64,000 bases of DNA from Tistrella mobilis (GCF_041468085.1 NZ_CP121017.1:4499501-4563500), one strand, 5' to 3'. Positions 24,499-34,574 are shown, counted from the stretch's first letter. Numbers and translations: made by a program. The notes: generated by a model from the sequence alone, not told the origin.

Positions 24499-25038
24499 TC
24501 AGCCATGCCTGAAGATACGCCGCGCGCCGCCCGCGGCAATACCCGCCAGCAGAACCGACAGCAGCGCATTCCATCCGGCCATGCTGATCCCCAGCAGCGA
24601 CCAGGCGATATCGGTGCAGGCGGCACGTGGTGCGCCGGCGATGGCAGCCCGCAGGGACGCCAGGTCCTGGGCGCCGGCGGCCGTGCTCATCGAGCAGGCG
24701 GCGCTCGCCTCCACCCAGCCCTGCTCGACGCCAACATGATAAAGACCGATACCGCCGGTCATCAGCAGCAGCACCGTGATCAGCAGCAGCCCCCAGCCCT
24801 GCACCCGCCGCGAAGGCCCAAGCGCCGTCAGCGCGCCCGCAGCCACCGCCACGCCCAGATGCGGCCAACGCTGCTGCAGGCAGAGCACGCAGGGCTCCAG
24901 CCCGCCCAGGAACTGGAAGCTGAGGGCACCCCCCAGCAGGGCAAGGCTGGCCGCCCCCAGGAAAGGCAGCAGCGGATCGATCCCGCGGGCACGCAGGCGT
25001 GCCGCCATCAGATCGACGGGCTTGGTGAGCAGGGACAT
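24499..25038 (-). CDS. dsbB: Disulfide bond formation protein B
   Basis: A 179-residue four-helix membrane quinone reductase. The first periplasmic-side cysteine pair is in LEPCVLCLQQRWPH; the second pair is spread between ASAACSMST and RAACTDIAW, as in DsbB proteins. Hydrophobic helices are LLPFLGAASLALLGGAL, GVAVAAGALTAL, GWGLLLITVLLLMTGGIGLYHV and a final one ending before GGARRIFRHG. It would reoxidise a DsbA partner, passing electrons to ubiquinone, which fits its pairing with coq7. The ATG at 25038 is preferred over a GTG at 25074. Confidence 0.9.
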   Translation of the reverse strand: MSLLTKPVDLMAARLRARGIDPLLPFLGAASLALLGGALSFQFLGGLEPCVLCLQQRWPHLGVAVAAGALTALGPSRRVQGWGLLLITVLLLMTGGIGLYHVGVEQGWVEASAACSMSTAAGAQDLASLRAAIAGAPRAACTDIAWSLLGISMAGWNALLSVLLAGIAAGGARRIFRHG

Positions 25039-25343
25039 GGAGCGGGTTCTCTCCGGCATCTCGGACGGCGACACGGGCAGCCGGGCGGGCCATCCTGCGG
25101 CAAGGCCTGCGACCGTTCCGTGACGTGTGTCACGGCGGCTCGACGGATGCCGCGAGTGTGGCTAGGATCAACCGGACAAGCAAGTCGCACTCCGCACACT
25201 CCGGACAAGGGGTTCGTGCGGCCCCTGCGATGCCTCGTCTCGCCAGCGGAGATCCGTGCATCATGGCCCGCAGCACCCGGACCGCCGTGTCCGCCTGTCC
25301 CGTCACTGCCCCGGCCTTCATACAGAATATCTACCTGGGGTTG

Positions 25344-26543
25344 ATGAGACTGGTGGAACTGCGACGATGGGCCGCCGCCACCATCGTCGCCGGCCTGCTC
25401 TCCGCCTCCGGCCAGGCAGCCGCCCAGGAAGAGGCGATGCGCTTCTTCCGCATCGGCACGGGATCGACCGGCGGTACCTATTTCCCGATCGGCGGCATCA
25501 TCGCCAATGCGGTCAGCAATCCGCCCGGCTCCCGCCCCTGCGAGGATGGCGGCGCCTGCGGCATTCCGAACCTGGTCGCCGTGGCGGTCACCACCCGCGG
25601 GTCCGTCGACAATCTCAACCTGCTGAACGACGGCCAGGTCGACAGCGGCCTCTCGCAGGCCGACATCGCCGTGCTCGCCCAGACCGACCGTGGCGCCGAA
25701 ATCGGTGCGCCCTCCATGCCGGATCTGCGGGCCATCGCCAGCCTCTATCCGGAAAGCCTGCATGTGGTGGCGCGGACGGGTGCCGGTATCACCGATCTGA
25801 AGGATCTCGTCGGCAAGCGGGTATCACTCGATCGAACCGGCTCCGGCACCCTGGTCGATGCCCGGCTGGTGCTGGCCGCAGCGGGCATTCCGCTCAACAG
25901 GATCAAGGTGGAGAACCTCGATCCCGAAGTGGCGGTCGATCATCTCCGCGACGGTTCGCTCGACGCCATGTTCTTCATGGGCGGCTATCCGGCCGTCTCA
26001 ATCGGAGCCGCCATCCGCGACGGGGTCGCCAGCCTGGTGCCCCTCGCGCCCGAGCTGCGCAGCGCCCTGGTCGAGAAACACCCCTTCTTCGTCGAAGACG
26101 TGATCCCCCGCGATGCCTATGATCTGGCCGCTCCCGTGGGCACGGTCAGCGTCCGCGCACTCTGGGTCGTGCGCGAAGGTCTGGATGCAGAGCTGGTGTA
26201 CGGCCTGACCCGTGCACTGTGGAGCACGCCGACCCGCGGCCTGCTGGATGCCGGCCATGCCAAAGGCCGGCTGATCCGGCCCGAAACTGCGACATTGGGC
26301 ATCGGCATCCCGCTTCATCCCGGCGCCGAGCGTTTCTATGCCGAATGGCGGGCTGCCCGCGACAAGGCCGCAGCCGACGGCAAACCGGGAGAGGCCGGCA
26401 CGGCCCCCGATGCCCCGGCCGGCAGCCCGCCTGAGGCAGCACCGCTCGACGATCTGGGAAGCGAACCCGCCGCCACGCCGGCAGCCCCGGCAATGCCCGA
26501 CGCGCCGGTGCCTGAAGCCAAGCCCGGCACGCCCGCCAGCTGA
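25344..26543 (+). CDS. TAXI family TRAP transporter solute-binding protein
   Basis: A 399-residue periplasmic protein. The signal peptide reads LRRWAAATIVAGLLSASGQ with an AAAQ-type cleavage site. The mature part has the TAXI opening FRIGTGSTGGTYFPIGGIIANAVS and later VGKRVSLDRTGSGTLVDARLVL. The last 50 residues are a Pro/Ala/Glu-rich tail not found in the usual fold. No TRAP membrane subunits are adjacent, so it is an orphan binding protein; the ligand is unknown (TAXI proteins often bind small acids such as glutamate). Upstream in-frame starts would put over 25 extra residues before the signal peptide. Confidence 0.88.
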   Translation: MRLVELRRWAAATIVAGLLSASGQAAAQEEAMRFFRIGTGSTGGTYFPIGGIIANAVSNPPGSRPCEDGGACGIPNLVAVAVTTRGSVDNLNLLNDGQVDSGLSQADIAVLAQTDRGAEIGAPSMPDLRAIASLYPESLHVVARTGAGITDLKDLVGKRVSLDRTGSGTLVDARLVLAAAGIPLNRIKVENLDPEVAVDHLRDGSLDAMFFMGGYPAVSIGAAIRDGVASLVPLAPELRSALVEKHPFFVEDVIPRDAYDLAAPVGTVSVRALWVVREGLDAELVYGLTRALWSTPTRGLLDAGHAKGRLIRPETATLGIGIPLHPGAERFYAEWRAARDKAAADGKPGEAGTAPDAPAGSPPEAAPLDDLGSEPAATPAAPAMPDAPVPEAKPGTPAS

Positions 26544-26663
26544 GCCGCATCACGAGACGGTACCGGATGATGGTCCCCCGGGCTTGACGGCGGCGCCCCG
26601 GGCGCTGACCTTGTCGATTGGCGCGATTTTCCGCGCCCATCGATCGAGGAGCCCCGCACGTCC

Positions 26664-28070
26664 ATGGCCGAGATCCCGAGCCTGTCGCGTGACCGCGACG
26701 CCGTCGCCCTGCCGCTGACCCTGGTAACCGAGCGCGATTTCGCCGCCTGGCGCGATGCTGCCGAGCCCCGGATCGCGGCTTGGCTTTCGGCCCAGGGCTT
26801 CAAGCCGCGGCCAGGCGCCCATGCGCTGCTGCCCGACGCCGAGGGCGGCATCGTCGGCGCCGTGATGGTGACCGCAGCGGAACCGGGCCCCTGGGCGATC
26901 GGCGACCTGTCGCAGAAACTGCCCGAGGGCCGCTGGCGGCTGGATCCGGAGCCGGCCGATCCCATGCTGGCAACACAGCTCGCAATGGGCTGGGCGCTGG
27001 GTGCCTATCGCTTCGACCGCTATCTCGGTCGCAGCGAGGATCGCCGCGCGCCGGCCACTCTGGTGGTGCCGGCCGCTGCCGATCAGACGCGGCTTGCCGC
27101 CCTGGTCCAGGCGATTTCCCATGGCCGCGACCTGATCAACACGCCGGCCGAAGACATGGGCCCGCACGAGCTGGCCCTCGCCGCCCGTCGCATCGCCGAG
27201 AATGCCGGCGGCCGCTATGACGAGATCGTCGGCGACAATCTGGTCCAGCGGAACTTCCCGGCGATCCATGCCGTCGGCCGGGCCAGCACCCGGCCGCCGC
27301 GGCTGATCGATTTCAGCTGGGGCGACGAAAGCCACCCCAAGGTCACCCTGGTCGGCAAAGGGGTCTGCTTCGACAGCGGCGGGCTCGACATCAAGCCGGC
27401 CTCGGCCATGCGGCTGATGAAGAAGGATATGGGCGGTGCGGCCCATGTGCTGGCGCTGGCGCGGATGATCATCGACACCAACCTGCCGGTGCGACTGAGA
27501 GTGCTGATCCCGACGGTCGACAACGTCATTGCGGGCGATGCCTTCCGTCCCGGCGACGTGCTCAAGACCCGCGCCGGCATCTCGGTCGAGGTCGGCGACA
27601 CCGATGCCGAGGGACGGCTGATCCTGGCCGATGCCCTGGCCGAGGCTGCGCGTGACATGCCCGAACTGCTGATCGACGTCGCCACCCTGACCGGCGCCGC
27701 ACGGGTCGCGGTCGGCACCGAGATTGCGGCCTTCTTCGCCGAAGACGACGCCCTTGCCGCGGCCTTCGAAAGCGCCGCCCGTGCCGAGGACGACCCGGTC
27801 TGGCGGCTGCCGCTGCATCGCGCCTATCGCCATATGCTCGACAGCAAGATCGCCGATATCTGCAATGTCAGCGGCGGCGGCTTCGCCGGGGCAACCACGG
27901 CTGCCCTGTTCCTGGATGCCTTCGCCGGCGAGGCCCGCAAGGGCTGGCTGCATCTGGATCTGATGGCCTGGAACACCCGCACCCGCCCCGGTCGGCCGGA
28001 AGGTGGGGAGATCATGGGCGTGCGGGCGCTCTACCGGATGATCGCCGACCGCTGGGCGCCTTCGGCCTGA
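26664..28070 (+). CDS. M17 family leucyl aminopeptidase
   Basis: A 468-residue cytosolic di-zinc aminopeptidase. The catalytic domain has VTLVGKGVCFDSGGLDIKPASAMRLMKKDMGGA with the metal-binding Lys and Asp residues and catalytic Lys, and VEVGDTDAEGRLILADAL, where the usual Asn of N-T-D-A-E-G-R is Asp. The N-terminal region (about 1-150) is the shorter, divergent type of alphaproteobacterial M17 enzymes. It frees N-terminal residues from peptides during turnover. It follows the TAXI gene after 120 bp. Confidence 0.93.
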   Translation: MAEIPSLSRDRDAVALPLTLVTERDFAAWRDAAEPRIAAWLSAQGFKPRPGAHALLPDAEGGIVGAVMVTAAEPGPWAIGDLSQKLPEGRWRLDPEPADPMLATQLAMGWALGAYRFDRYLGRSEDRRAPATLVVPAAADQTRLAALVQAISHGRDLINTPAEDMGPHELALAARRIAENAGGRYDEIVGDNLVQRNFPAIHAVGRASTRPPRLIDFSWGDESHPKVTLVGKGVCFDSGGLDIKPASAMRLMKKDMGGAAHVLALARMIIDTNLPVRLRVLIPTVDNVIAGDAFRPGDVLKTRAGISVEVGDTDAEGRLILADALAEAARDMPELLIDVATLTGAARVAVGTEIAAFFAEDDALAAAFESAARAEDDPVWRLPLHRAYRHMLDSKIADICNVSGGGFAGATTAALFLDAFAGEARKGWLHLDLMAWNTRTRPGRPEGGEIMGVRALYRMIADRWAPSA

Positions 28071-28193
28071 CATCCGGGTCCCGCCCGATCATCAACCGCA
28101 AAGCGGAATTTGCCCAATCTTCGCAAGGCGCCCTGCGCCGGTTCTGGCAGACTTCGATCTGCAAGAAGAACCAGCGCAGGGAGACGCCCCCCG

Positions 28194-29450
28194 ATGTCAC
28201 GCATAGCCCTTACCCGGCGCGGCTTCGCCGCACCGCTTGCAGCACTCGCCGCCCTGGCGGCCATCGCCGCCACGCCGGTCATCGCCGCCGAGATGCCCCG
28301 CCCGAACGCCGCCCAGGGCGATGGCGGGGTCTCGGCGTTCTACGACTGGACCGGCAGCATCCCGGATCAGGCCGGCCTGCTGCTCCGCACCGAGCCACTG
28401 CCCGCAAAACTGGGGTTGCCCGGGGCCGGACGGCAGATGCGCATTCTCTACACTTCGACCGACGGGGTGTCGGGCACGGGGCCGGTGGTGGTCTCCGGCG
28501 CTTTGTTCGTGCCCAAGGGGCGCCCGCCGGCCGGCGGCTGGCCGCTGCTCGCCTGGGCGCATGGGACGGTCGGCATGGCCGATGCCTGTGCACCGTCCTG
28601 GACCGGACGGTCCAAACGCGACATCGACTATCTGGGCCGCTGGCTGCGCGAGGGTTTTGCGATCGTCGCCACCGACTATCAGGGCCTGGGCGTCGCCGGC
28701 CCGCACCCCTATCTCGCCACCCGGCCCGAAGCATACAGCACGCTCGATTCGGTCCGCGCCGTGCAGTCGGGCCAGAAGGAACTGGGCGTCGCCCTGGCCG
28801 ACCGGGTGGTGCTGATCGGCCAGTCCCAGGGCGGCGGCGCCGCCTTTGCGACCGCGGCCTTCGCCCCCGACTACGCCCCCGATATCGACATCCGCGGCAC
28901 GGTCTCGACCGGCATTCCCTATCTCACGCCCCAGCTGATGACCGCGGTCGCCAAGGCCAATCCCGACAAGGTCGACCCGACCATCGCCTATCTGCTCTAC
29001 ATCGGTCTTCTCGCCGAACAGGCGCCGACGAAGGCCGACGTCGGCCAGATGTTCACGCCCAAGGCGATGCCGGTACTGAACCAGGCCCGCACCGGCTGCG
29101 TGATGCCGATCTTTCAGGCCGTCACCGATGCCGGACTTACCCGCGGCAACGCCATGACCCCCAAAGCCATCGAGGTGATCACCGGGCTTGCGCCGTCACT
29201 CGCCTATCCCACCGTCAAGCTGGCCCATCCATTGTTCGTCGGCACAGGCGCCGAGGATCATGACGTGCCGCCGGCCATGCAGAAGGCGGTGGTCGATGCC
29301 GCCTGCGCCGCCGGCACAGTGGTCCAGGCCCATGTCTATCCGGGTCTCGATCATTCGGGCGCGGTCAACGGCTCACTCAAGGACAGCGTGCCCTTCGTGC
29401 GCAAGGTGATGGCGGGCCAGCCCGTCAGCTCGACCTGCGGCGCATCCTGA
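28194..29450 (+). CDS. Secreted lipase-like alpha/beta hydrolase
   Basis: A 418-residue exported hydrolase resembling the secretory lipase (LIP) family. The N-terminus ALTRRGFAAPLAALAALAAIAATPVIAAE is a signal peptide with a twin-Arg pair. The nucleophile Ser is in VLIGQSQGGGAAF; the oxyanion region is LLAWAHGTVG; candidate acid and base are in VGTGAEDHDVPPAMQ and PGLDHSG. A CAGGGAGA sequence precedes the ATG at 28194. Substrate unknown, probably an ester or lipid. Its 3' end overlaps the convergent ada gene by 26 bp. Confidence 0.85.
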   Translation: MSRIALTRRGFAAPLAALAALAAIAATPVIAAEMPRPNAAQGDGGVSAFYDWTGSIPDQAGLLLRTEPLPAKLGLPGAGRQMRILYTSTDGVSGTGPVVVSGALFVPKGRPPAGGWPLLAWAHGTVGMADACAPSWTGRSKRDIDYLGRWLREGFAIVATDYQGLGVAGPHPYLATRPEAYSTLDSVRAVQSGQKELGVALADRVVLIGQSQGGGAAFATAAFAPDYAPDIDIRGTVSTGIPYLTPQLMTAVAKANPDKVDPTIAYLLYIGLLAEQAPTKADVGQMFTPKAMPVLNQARTGCVMPIFQAVTDAGLTRGNAMTPKAIEVITGLAPSLAYPTVKLAHPLFVGTGAEDHDVPPAMQKAVVDAACAAGTVVQAHVYPGLDHSGAVNGSLKDSVPFVRKVMAGQPVSSTCGAS

Positions 29451-30663
29451 CCGGCGCATCCGCCACCTCATCCCGCAGCTCCGTCGCCGCCCGTGCCGCC
29501 GCATCCGCGGTGGCACGGTCCGGATGGATCTCGGCATGCTCTGCCTCAAGCAGGGCCCGCTTCACCCGCTCTCCCCAGCGATAGCCGGCGAAGCCGCCCT
29601 GTTCGGGCAGCACCCGATGGCAGGGGACCAGCAGGGAGATCTTGTTGGTGGCGCAGGCCCGACCCACCGCCCGGGCCGCCCCGGGATTGCCCAATGCCCG
29701 GGCCAAAGCCCCATAGGTGGTGACGGTGCCGGCCGGCAACCGGCGCAGCGCCTCCCAGACCCTGAGCGTGAAGGCGCCCGCCCGCAGATCCAGCGGCAGA
29801 CCGTGATCATCCAGCCGGGCGGCATCACGGGTCAGCCCGTCCAGAACCACCTCGGCGGCACGTCCGATCAGTGGATGGTCAACGGCTGCCTCTACCCGCT
29901 CCGCCGCGGGAAAGTCGACGGCAAGCCCCCGGAGCAGGGCCGCATCATCGGGATCGATCGCAATCATCGCGATCCCGCGATCGGTGGCTGCAATCAGCAG
30001 CCGGCCATGGGGGCAGTCGAAGATCCGCCACGACACCACTTCGCCGGCCCCGCCGGCCGCAAAGCGTCCGGGCGCCATGCCCAGCCCCGCGGCGCCGCCG
30101 TCATAGACCCTGGCGGGGCCGCCGAAGCCGGCGGTATAGACCGCCTCGGTGACACTCTCTCCCGCTTTCAGCGCGGCACGGAAACGGCGACGCTTCAGCC
30201 CGCGCAGCATCTCGGCCGGCGCCACCCCCAGCACGCGGCCGAAGGCACGCGCCAGCCGCCGGGTCTCGACCCCCAGCAGGCTGGCGAGTTCGGTCGCCCC
30301 CGGCACCTCTTCACGCCGGTCGATGGCGCCCATGGCGGAGAGAACCAGCTTCTGTTCAGGCCCCAGCGCCTGCGCCTGGGGCGCACAGCGCTTGCAGGCC
30401 CGAAAGCCGGCCGCCTCGGCGGCATGGGCATCGGGATAGAAGCGGACATTCTCGCGATTGGGCAGCCGCGCCGGGCAACCGGGCCGGCAGTAGATACCGG
30501 TGGTGATCACCCCCAGCCGGAAGGCATCGGCAAAGCGGCGGTCGCGATCGGCGACGATCCGCCAGAGCCGGTCGTCGCCGGCCTGATCGCCGGCAAGCGC
30601 CAGCACGTCGGCCGGGGCGGAGAAGTTGACGGGCGCACAAGAATCGATGGGCTCCGAGGCCAT
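29425..30663 (-). CDS. ada: Ada: O6-methylguanine-DNA methyltransferase and regulator
   Basis: A 412-residue fusion. The N-terminal Ada domain has the four zinc cysteines C59, C63, C90 and C93 (TGIYCRPGCPAR and FRACKRCAP), C59 being the methylphosphotriester acceptor. An AraC-type HTH follows (EVPGATELASLLGVETRRLARAFGRVLG). The C-terminal methyltransferase has PAGTVTTYGALARALGNPGAARAVG and the acceptor motif VPCHRVL. A roughly 40-residue Ala/Arg-rich tail extends beyond the usual end. It senses and repairs alkylation damage and activates the Ada regulon. Confidence 0.93.
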   Translation of the reverse strand: MASEPIDSCAPVNFSAPADVLALAGDQAGDDRLWRIVADRDRRFADAFRLGVITTGIYCRPGCPARLPNRENVRFYPDAHAAEAAGFRACKRCAPQAQALGPEQKLVLSAMGAIDRREEVPGATELASLLGVETRRLARAFGRVLGVAPAEMLRGLKRRRFRAALKAGESVTEAVYTAGFGGPARVYDGGAAGLGMAPGRFAAGGAGEVVSWRIFDCPHGRLLIAATDRGIAMIAIDPDDAALLRGLAVDFPAAERVEAAVDHPLIGRAAEVVLDGLTRDAARLDDHGLPLDLRAGAFTLRVWEALRRLPAGTVTTYGALARALGNPGAARAVGRACATNKISLLVPCHRVLPEQGGFAGYRWGERVKRALLEAEHAEIHPDRATADAAARAATELRDEVADAPVRMRRRSS

Positions 30664-30780
30664 GGGTCAGGTTTCCTCCCGGCAGATCAAGGGGATCGAT
30701 TGCCTTCATCCTGCACCCACGGCCCGCGCTGCACCATCCGCGACCGGACAGGGATATCGTGTGAACGGAAGGAAGGAGCT

Positions 30781-32418
30781 TCAGGGCAGACCGTCAGGGA
30801 AGGCCGCGCGGATCAGCGCCCGGGTATAGTCGGTCTTGGGCGAGGCCATCACCGCCGCCGCCTCGCCCTGCTCCATCACCCGGCCCTGGCGCAGCACGAT
30901 CAGCTTGTGGGCCAGCGCCCGCACCACCGCCAGATCATGGGAAATCAGCACATAGGCCAGTTGCCGCCGCCGCTGCAGCCCCCGCAGCAGCTCGACGATC
31001 TGGGCCTGGATCGAGACATCCAGCGCCGAGGTCGGCTCGTCGAGCACGATCAGCTCCGGCTCCAGGATCAGCGCCCGGGCAATGGCGATGCGCTGGCGCT
31101 GCCCGCCCGAGAATTCATGGGGGAAGCGATCCTGCATCGCCGCATCCAGCCCCACCTCGACCAGTGCCGCGCCGATCCGGTCCCGCCGCGCCGCCCGATC
31201 AGCGATGGGCGCATGCACATCCAGCCCTTCTGCCACGATGTCGCCCACGGTCATGCGCGGGCTCAGCGCCCCGAACGGGTCCTGAAACACGATCTGGAAG
31301 CGGTTGCGCAGCGGGCGGAGGTGCTTTTGATCCAGTTTCGCAAGGTCGGTGCCGGCGAAGTCGACCATCCCTTCGGCGGCGGTCAGCCGCACGAGAGCTG
31401 CGGCGACGGAACTCTTGCCCGAGCCGCTCTCCCCCACCAGCCCCAGCGTCTCGCCGGGACGGAGGGTGAAATTCACCCCCACCGCCGCCTCGACATGAGA
31501 GACGACCCGGCGCAGCAGCCCGCCCTTCACCGGATAGCGCACCGCCAGATCCCGCACGGTCAGCAGCGGCTCGGCGTGGGCCGGCACCGGATCGGGCAGA
31601 CCGCGCGGCCGCGAGGCGATCAGCATGCGGGTATAGTCGTTGCGCGGCGCCCGGAAGATCTCGTCTGCCGGGCCCGCCTCCATCATCTCGCCACGGCGCA
31701 TCACCACCATCCGATCGGCCGTGCGCCGGACGATGGCAAGGTCGTGGGTGATCAGGATCAGCGCCATGCCGCGCTCGCGCCGGATGCGGGCGAGCAGGCC
31801 CAGAATCTCTTCCTGAACCGTGACGTCGAGTGCCGTGGTCGGCTCGTCTGCGATCAGGATCTCAGGCTCGTTGGCCAGCGCCATGGCGATCATCACCCGC
31901 TGGCGCTGGCCGCCCGACAGCTCGTGCGGAAAGGACCGCCGGATACGCGCCGTGGACCCGGCCGCATCGACCAGTGCCACCTCGCGCAGCAGCGCATCGA
32001 TCCGGGCCGCTGCCGCGGCCCCCTGCAGGCCGCGATGCAGGCCAAGCGTCTCTGCAATCTGCCGCTCCACCCGGTGCAACGGATTGAGCGCGGTCATCGG
32101 CTCCTGGAAGATCATCGCGATGCGATTGCCGCGCACCTGGCGCAACGCCCGCTCGGAGGCCCCGACGAGTTCCTGGTCACCAAGCCGGGCGCTGCCGCGG
32201 ACATCCACATCGGCGCCCCGCGGCAACAACCCCAGAATGCCGAGCGCCGTCACCGATTTGCCGGAGCCGCTTTCGCCCACGATCGCCAGCGTCTCGCCGG
32301 CCCCCACCGTGAACGACACCCCCGCCACGGCCTTCGTCTCGCCCGCCTCGTGCCGGAAGGTGACCGACAGATCGCGAACGGTGAGGACCGGGGGAACTGC
32401 CTGACGGGCGCCGTTCAC
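30781..32418 (-). CDS. yejF: Peptide ABC transporter, double ATP-binding subunit YejF
   Basis: A 545-residue protein with two fused ABC domains. Walker A motifs are GESGSGKSVTALG and GESGSGKSSVAAA; both signature motifs read LSGGQRQR or FSGGQRQR, with Walker B IADEPTTALDVT and VLDEPTSALDVS. It powers the YejABEF oligopeptide importer. The GTG at 32418 overlaps the yejE stop by four bases, so the start is set by coupling; the long open frame upstream lies inside yejE. Confidence 0.95.
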   Translation of the reverse strand: MNGARQAVPPVLTVRDLSVTFRHEAGETKAVAGVSFTVGAGETLAIVGESGSGKSVTALGILGLLPRGADVDVRGSARLGDQELVGASERALRQVRGNRIAMIFQEPMTALNPLHRVERQIAETLGLHRGLQGAAAAARIDALLREVALVDAAGSTARIRRSFPHELSGGQRQRVMIAMALANEPEILIADEPTTALDVTVQEEILGLLARIRRERGMALILITHDLAIVRRTADRMVVMRRGEMMEAGPADEIFRAPRNDYTRMLIASRPRGLPDPVPAHAEPLLTVRDLAVRYPVKGGLLRRVVSHVEAAVGVNFTLRPGETLGLVGESGSGKSSVAAALVRLTAAEGMVDFAGTDLAKLDQKHLRPLRNRFQIVFQDPFGALSPRMTVGDIVAEGLDVHAPIADRAARRDRIGAALVEVGLDAAMQDRFPHEFSGGQRQRIAIARALILEPELIVLDEPTSALDVSIQAQIVELLRGLQRRRQLAYVLISHDLAVVRALAHKLIVLRQGRVMEQGEAAAVMASPKTDYTRALIRAAFPDGLP

Positions 32419-33467
32419 GAGAACACCTTGCGCGGATCGAAGGCGTCGCGGATCGCTTCGCCGATGAAGATCAGCAGCGACAGCATCACCGCCAGCGTGA
32501 CGAAGCCCGAAATTCCGAGCCAGGGAGCCTGAAGATTGTTCTTGCCCTGATTGAGCAGTTCGCCCAGCGAGGGCGAACCGGCCGGCAGGCCCAGCCCCAG
32601 GAAATCGAGCGAGGTGAGCGCGGTGATCCCGCCCGACAGGATGAAAGGCAGGAAAGTGAGGGTCGAGACCATGGCATTGGGCAGGATGTGACGGCGCATG
32701 ATGCCGAGATCGCCCACCCCCATGGCCCGGGCGGCGCGCACATAGTCGAAATTGCGGGTGCGCAGGAATTCCGCCCGCACCAATCCGACCAGCCCGGTCC
32801 ATGAGAACAGGGTGAGCAACCCCAGCAGCAGCCAGACCGTCGGCTCGAACAGGGCCGAGAGGATCAGCAGCACATAAAGCTGCGGCAACCCTGCCCAGAT
32901 CTCGATCAGCCGCTGAAAGATCAGATCGGTCACCCCACCGAAATAGCCCTGGATCGCGCCCGCGATCACCCCGATCACCGAGCTTGCGAGGGTGAGCCCC
33001 AGCCCGAACAGCACCGAAAGCCGGAAGCCGTAGATCAGCCGGGCGAGCACGTCGCGGCCCTGATCATCGGTCCCCAGCCAGTTCTCGGCCGAAGGTGGTG
33101 CCGGGGCCGGTCGGTCAAGGTTGAAGTTGATCGTGTCGTAGGAGAAGCGGATCGGTGGCCAGATCGCCCAGCCCGCAGCGTCGATCGCCTCTTGCGTGAT
33201 CTGGTCGCGATAATTGGCCGGCGTCGGCAGGAAGCCGCCGAATTCGGTGTCGGGATAGTCGAACAGCACCGGGACATAGAGACGCCCCTGATACGAGACC
33301 AGGATGGGCCGGTCATTGGCGACGAACTCCGCCCCCAGCGAGACCAGGAACAGGACCAGGAAGATCCAGAACGACCAGAAGCCCCGGCGATTGCGGCGGA
33401 AGTTGCGCAGCCGCCGGCGGTTGAGTGGCCCGGGCTTGCGAAAGCCGAGGCGTGCAGCGATGCCCAT
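32415..33467 (-). CDS. yejE: Peptide ABC transporter permease YejE
   Basis: A 350-residue permease of the DppC/OppC class. An N-terminal basic part with RRLRNFRRNRRGFWSFWIF leads to the first helix; a large periplasmic loop contains GFLPTPANYRDQ and ENWLGTDDQGRDVLARLIYG; the EAA loop is in VRAARAMGVGDLGIMRRHILPN. It pairs with YejB. It is separated from yejB by three bases and overlaps yejF. Confidence 0.95.
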   Translation of the reverse strand: MGIAARLGFRKPGPLNRRRLRNFRRNRRGFWSFWIFLVLFLVSLGAEFVANDRPILVSYQGRLYVPVLFDYPDTEFGGFLPTPANYRDQITQEAIDAAGWAIWPPIRFSYDTINFNLDRPAPAPPSAENWLGTDDQGRDVLARLIYGFRLSVLFGLGLTLASSVIGVIAGAIQGYFGGVTDLIFQRLIEIWAGLPQLYVLLILSALFEPTVWLLLGLLTLFSWTGLVGLVRAEFLRTRNFDYVRAARAMGVGDLGIMRRHILPNAMVSTLTFLPFILSGGITALTSLDFLGLGLPAGSPSLGELLNQGKNNLQAPWLGISGFVTLAVMLSLLIFIGEAIRDAFDPRKVFS

Positions 33468-33470
33468 GGC

Positions 33471-34556
33471 TCAGCCTCCCCTGCTTTCGAAATCGATCCG
33501 CGGATCGATCGCCACATACATCAGATCGCCGATCAGGTTCAGCAGCAGTCCGATCAGGGTGAAGATGAACAGCGAGGCGAAGACCACCGGATAGTCCCGG
33601 TTGAGCACCGCCTCGTAGGAGAGCAGCCCCAGCCCGTCGAGCGAAAAGATCACCTCGATCAGCAGCGACCCGGTGAACAGCAGCCCCACAATGGTGGCGG
33701 GCAGGCCGGCGACCACGATCAGCATGGCATTGCGGAAGACATGGCCATAGAGCACGCGGTTTTCGCTCAACCCTTTGGCCCGGGCCGTGATCACGTACTG
33801 CTTGCCGATCTCGTCCAGGAAGGAGTTCTTGGTGAGCAGGGTCAGCGTCGCGAAGCCGCCGATCACCAGCGAGGTCACCGGCAGCGCCAGATGCCAGAAA
33901 TAGTCCAGAATCTGCTGCCACCAGGGCAGTTCCGCCCAGTTGTCGGAAACAAGGCCGCGCAGCGGGAACCACGAGACCACCGACCCGCCGGCGAAGACCA
34001 CCACCAGCAGGATCGCGAACAGAAAGCCGGGCACGGCATAGCCGACAATGACCAGTCCGCTGGTCCAGACGTCGAAGGGCGTGCCGTCGCGCACTGCCTT
34101 CGCGATGCCGAGCGGAATGGAGACCAGATAGATGATCAGCGTGCTCCACAGCCCAAGCGAGGCGGAGACCGGCAGTTTGTCGAGAATCAGCTCCACCACC
34201 GGCGCATTGCGGAAGAAGCTGTCGCCGAAATCGAAGGTCAGATAGCTGCCCATCATGTCGACGAAGCGTTCGACCGGCGGCTTGTCGAAGCCGTAAAGGG
34301 CGCGGATTTCCTCGACCAGCCCGTCCGGCAGACCGCGGGCGCCGCGATAGTCGCTGCCGGACATCGACGGGGCGGCAACCTCGCTGCCGCCTCCGGAAAA
34401 CCCTGCGGTGGCGTCGGACTGGGCCCCGCTCAGCGTCGCCAGCATCTGTTCGACCGGTCCGCCGGGGGCGAACTGGACGACGGCGAAGTTGATCACCATG
34501 ATGCCGAACAATGTGAGCGGGATAAGGGCCAGACGGCGCAGGACGTAAGCGAACAT
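33471..34556 (-). CDS. yejB: Peptide ABC transporter permease YejB
   Basis: A 361-residue permease of the DppB/OppB class, opening with [35 protein letters not shown]. The extended periplasmic insert around residues 40-80 ([12 protein letters not shown]) is typical of YejB. The EAA loop reads [23 protein letters not shown]. It lies between yejA and yejE in one operon. Confidence 0.95.
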   Translation of the reverse strand: MFAYVLRRLALIPLTLFGIMVINFAVVQFAPGGPVEQMLATLSGAQSDATAGFSGGGSEVAAPSMSGSDYRGARGLPDGLVEEIRALYGFDKPPVERFVDMMGSYLTFDFGDSFFRNAPVVELILDKLPVSASLGLWSTLIIYLVSIPLGIAKAVRDGTPFDVWTSGLVIVGYAVPGFLFAILLVVVFAGGSVVSWFPLRGLVSDNWAELPWWQQILDYFWHLALPVTSLVIGGFATLTLLTKNSFLDEIGKQYVITARAKGLSENRVLYGHVFRNAMLIVVAGLPATIVGLLFTGSLLIEVIFSLDGLGLLSYEAVLNRDYPVVFASLFIFTLIGLLLNLIGDLMYVAIDPRIDFESRGG

Positions 34557-34574
34557 CCGTGACCGGGCCCCCTG

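Noticed and set aside
29524-32532. A 1002-codon plus-strand open frame antisense to ada and yejF
   Set aside because: It is low-complexity Arg/Pro/Gly/His-rich sequence produced by high GC, has no domain features, and lies opposite two well-supported genes.
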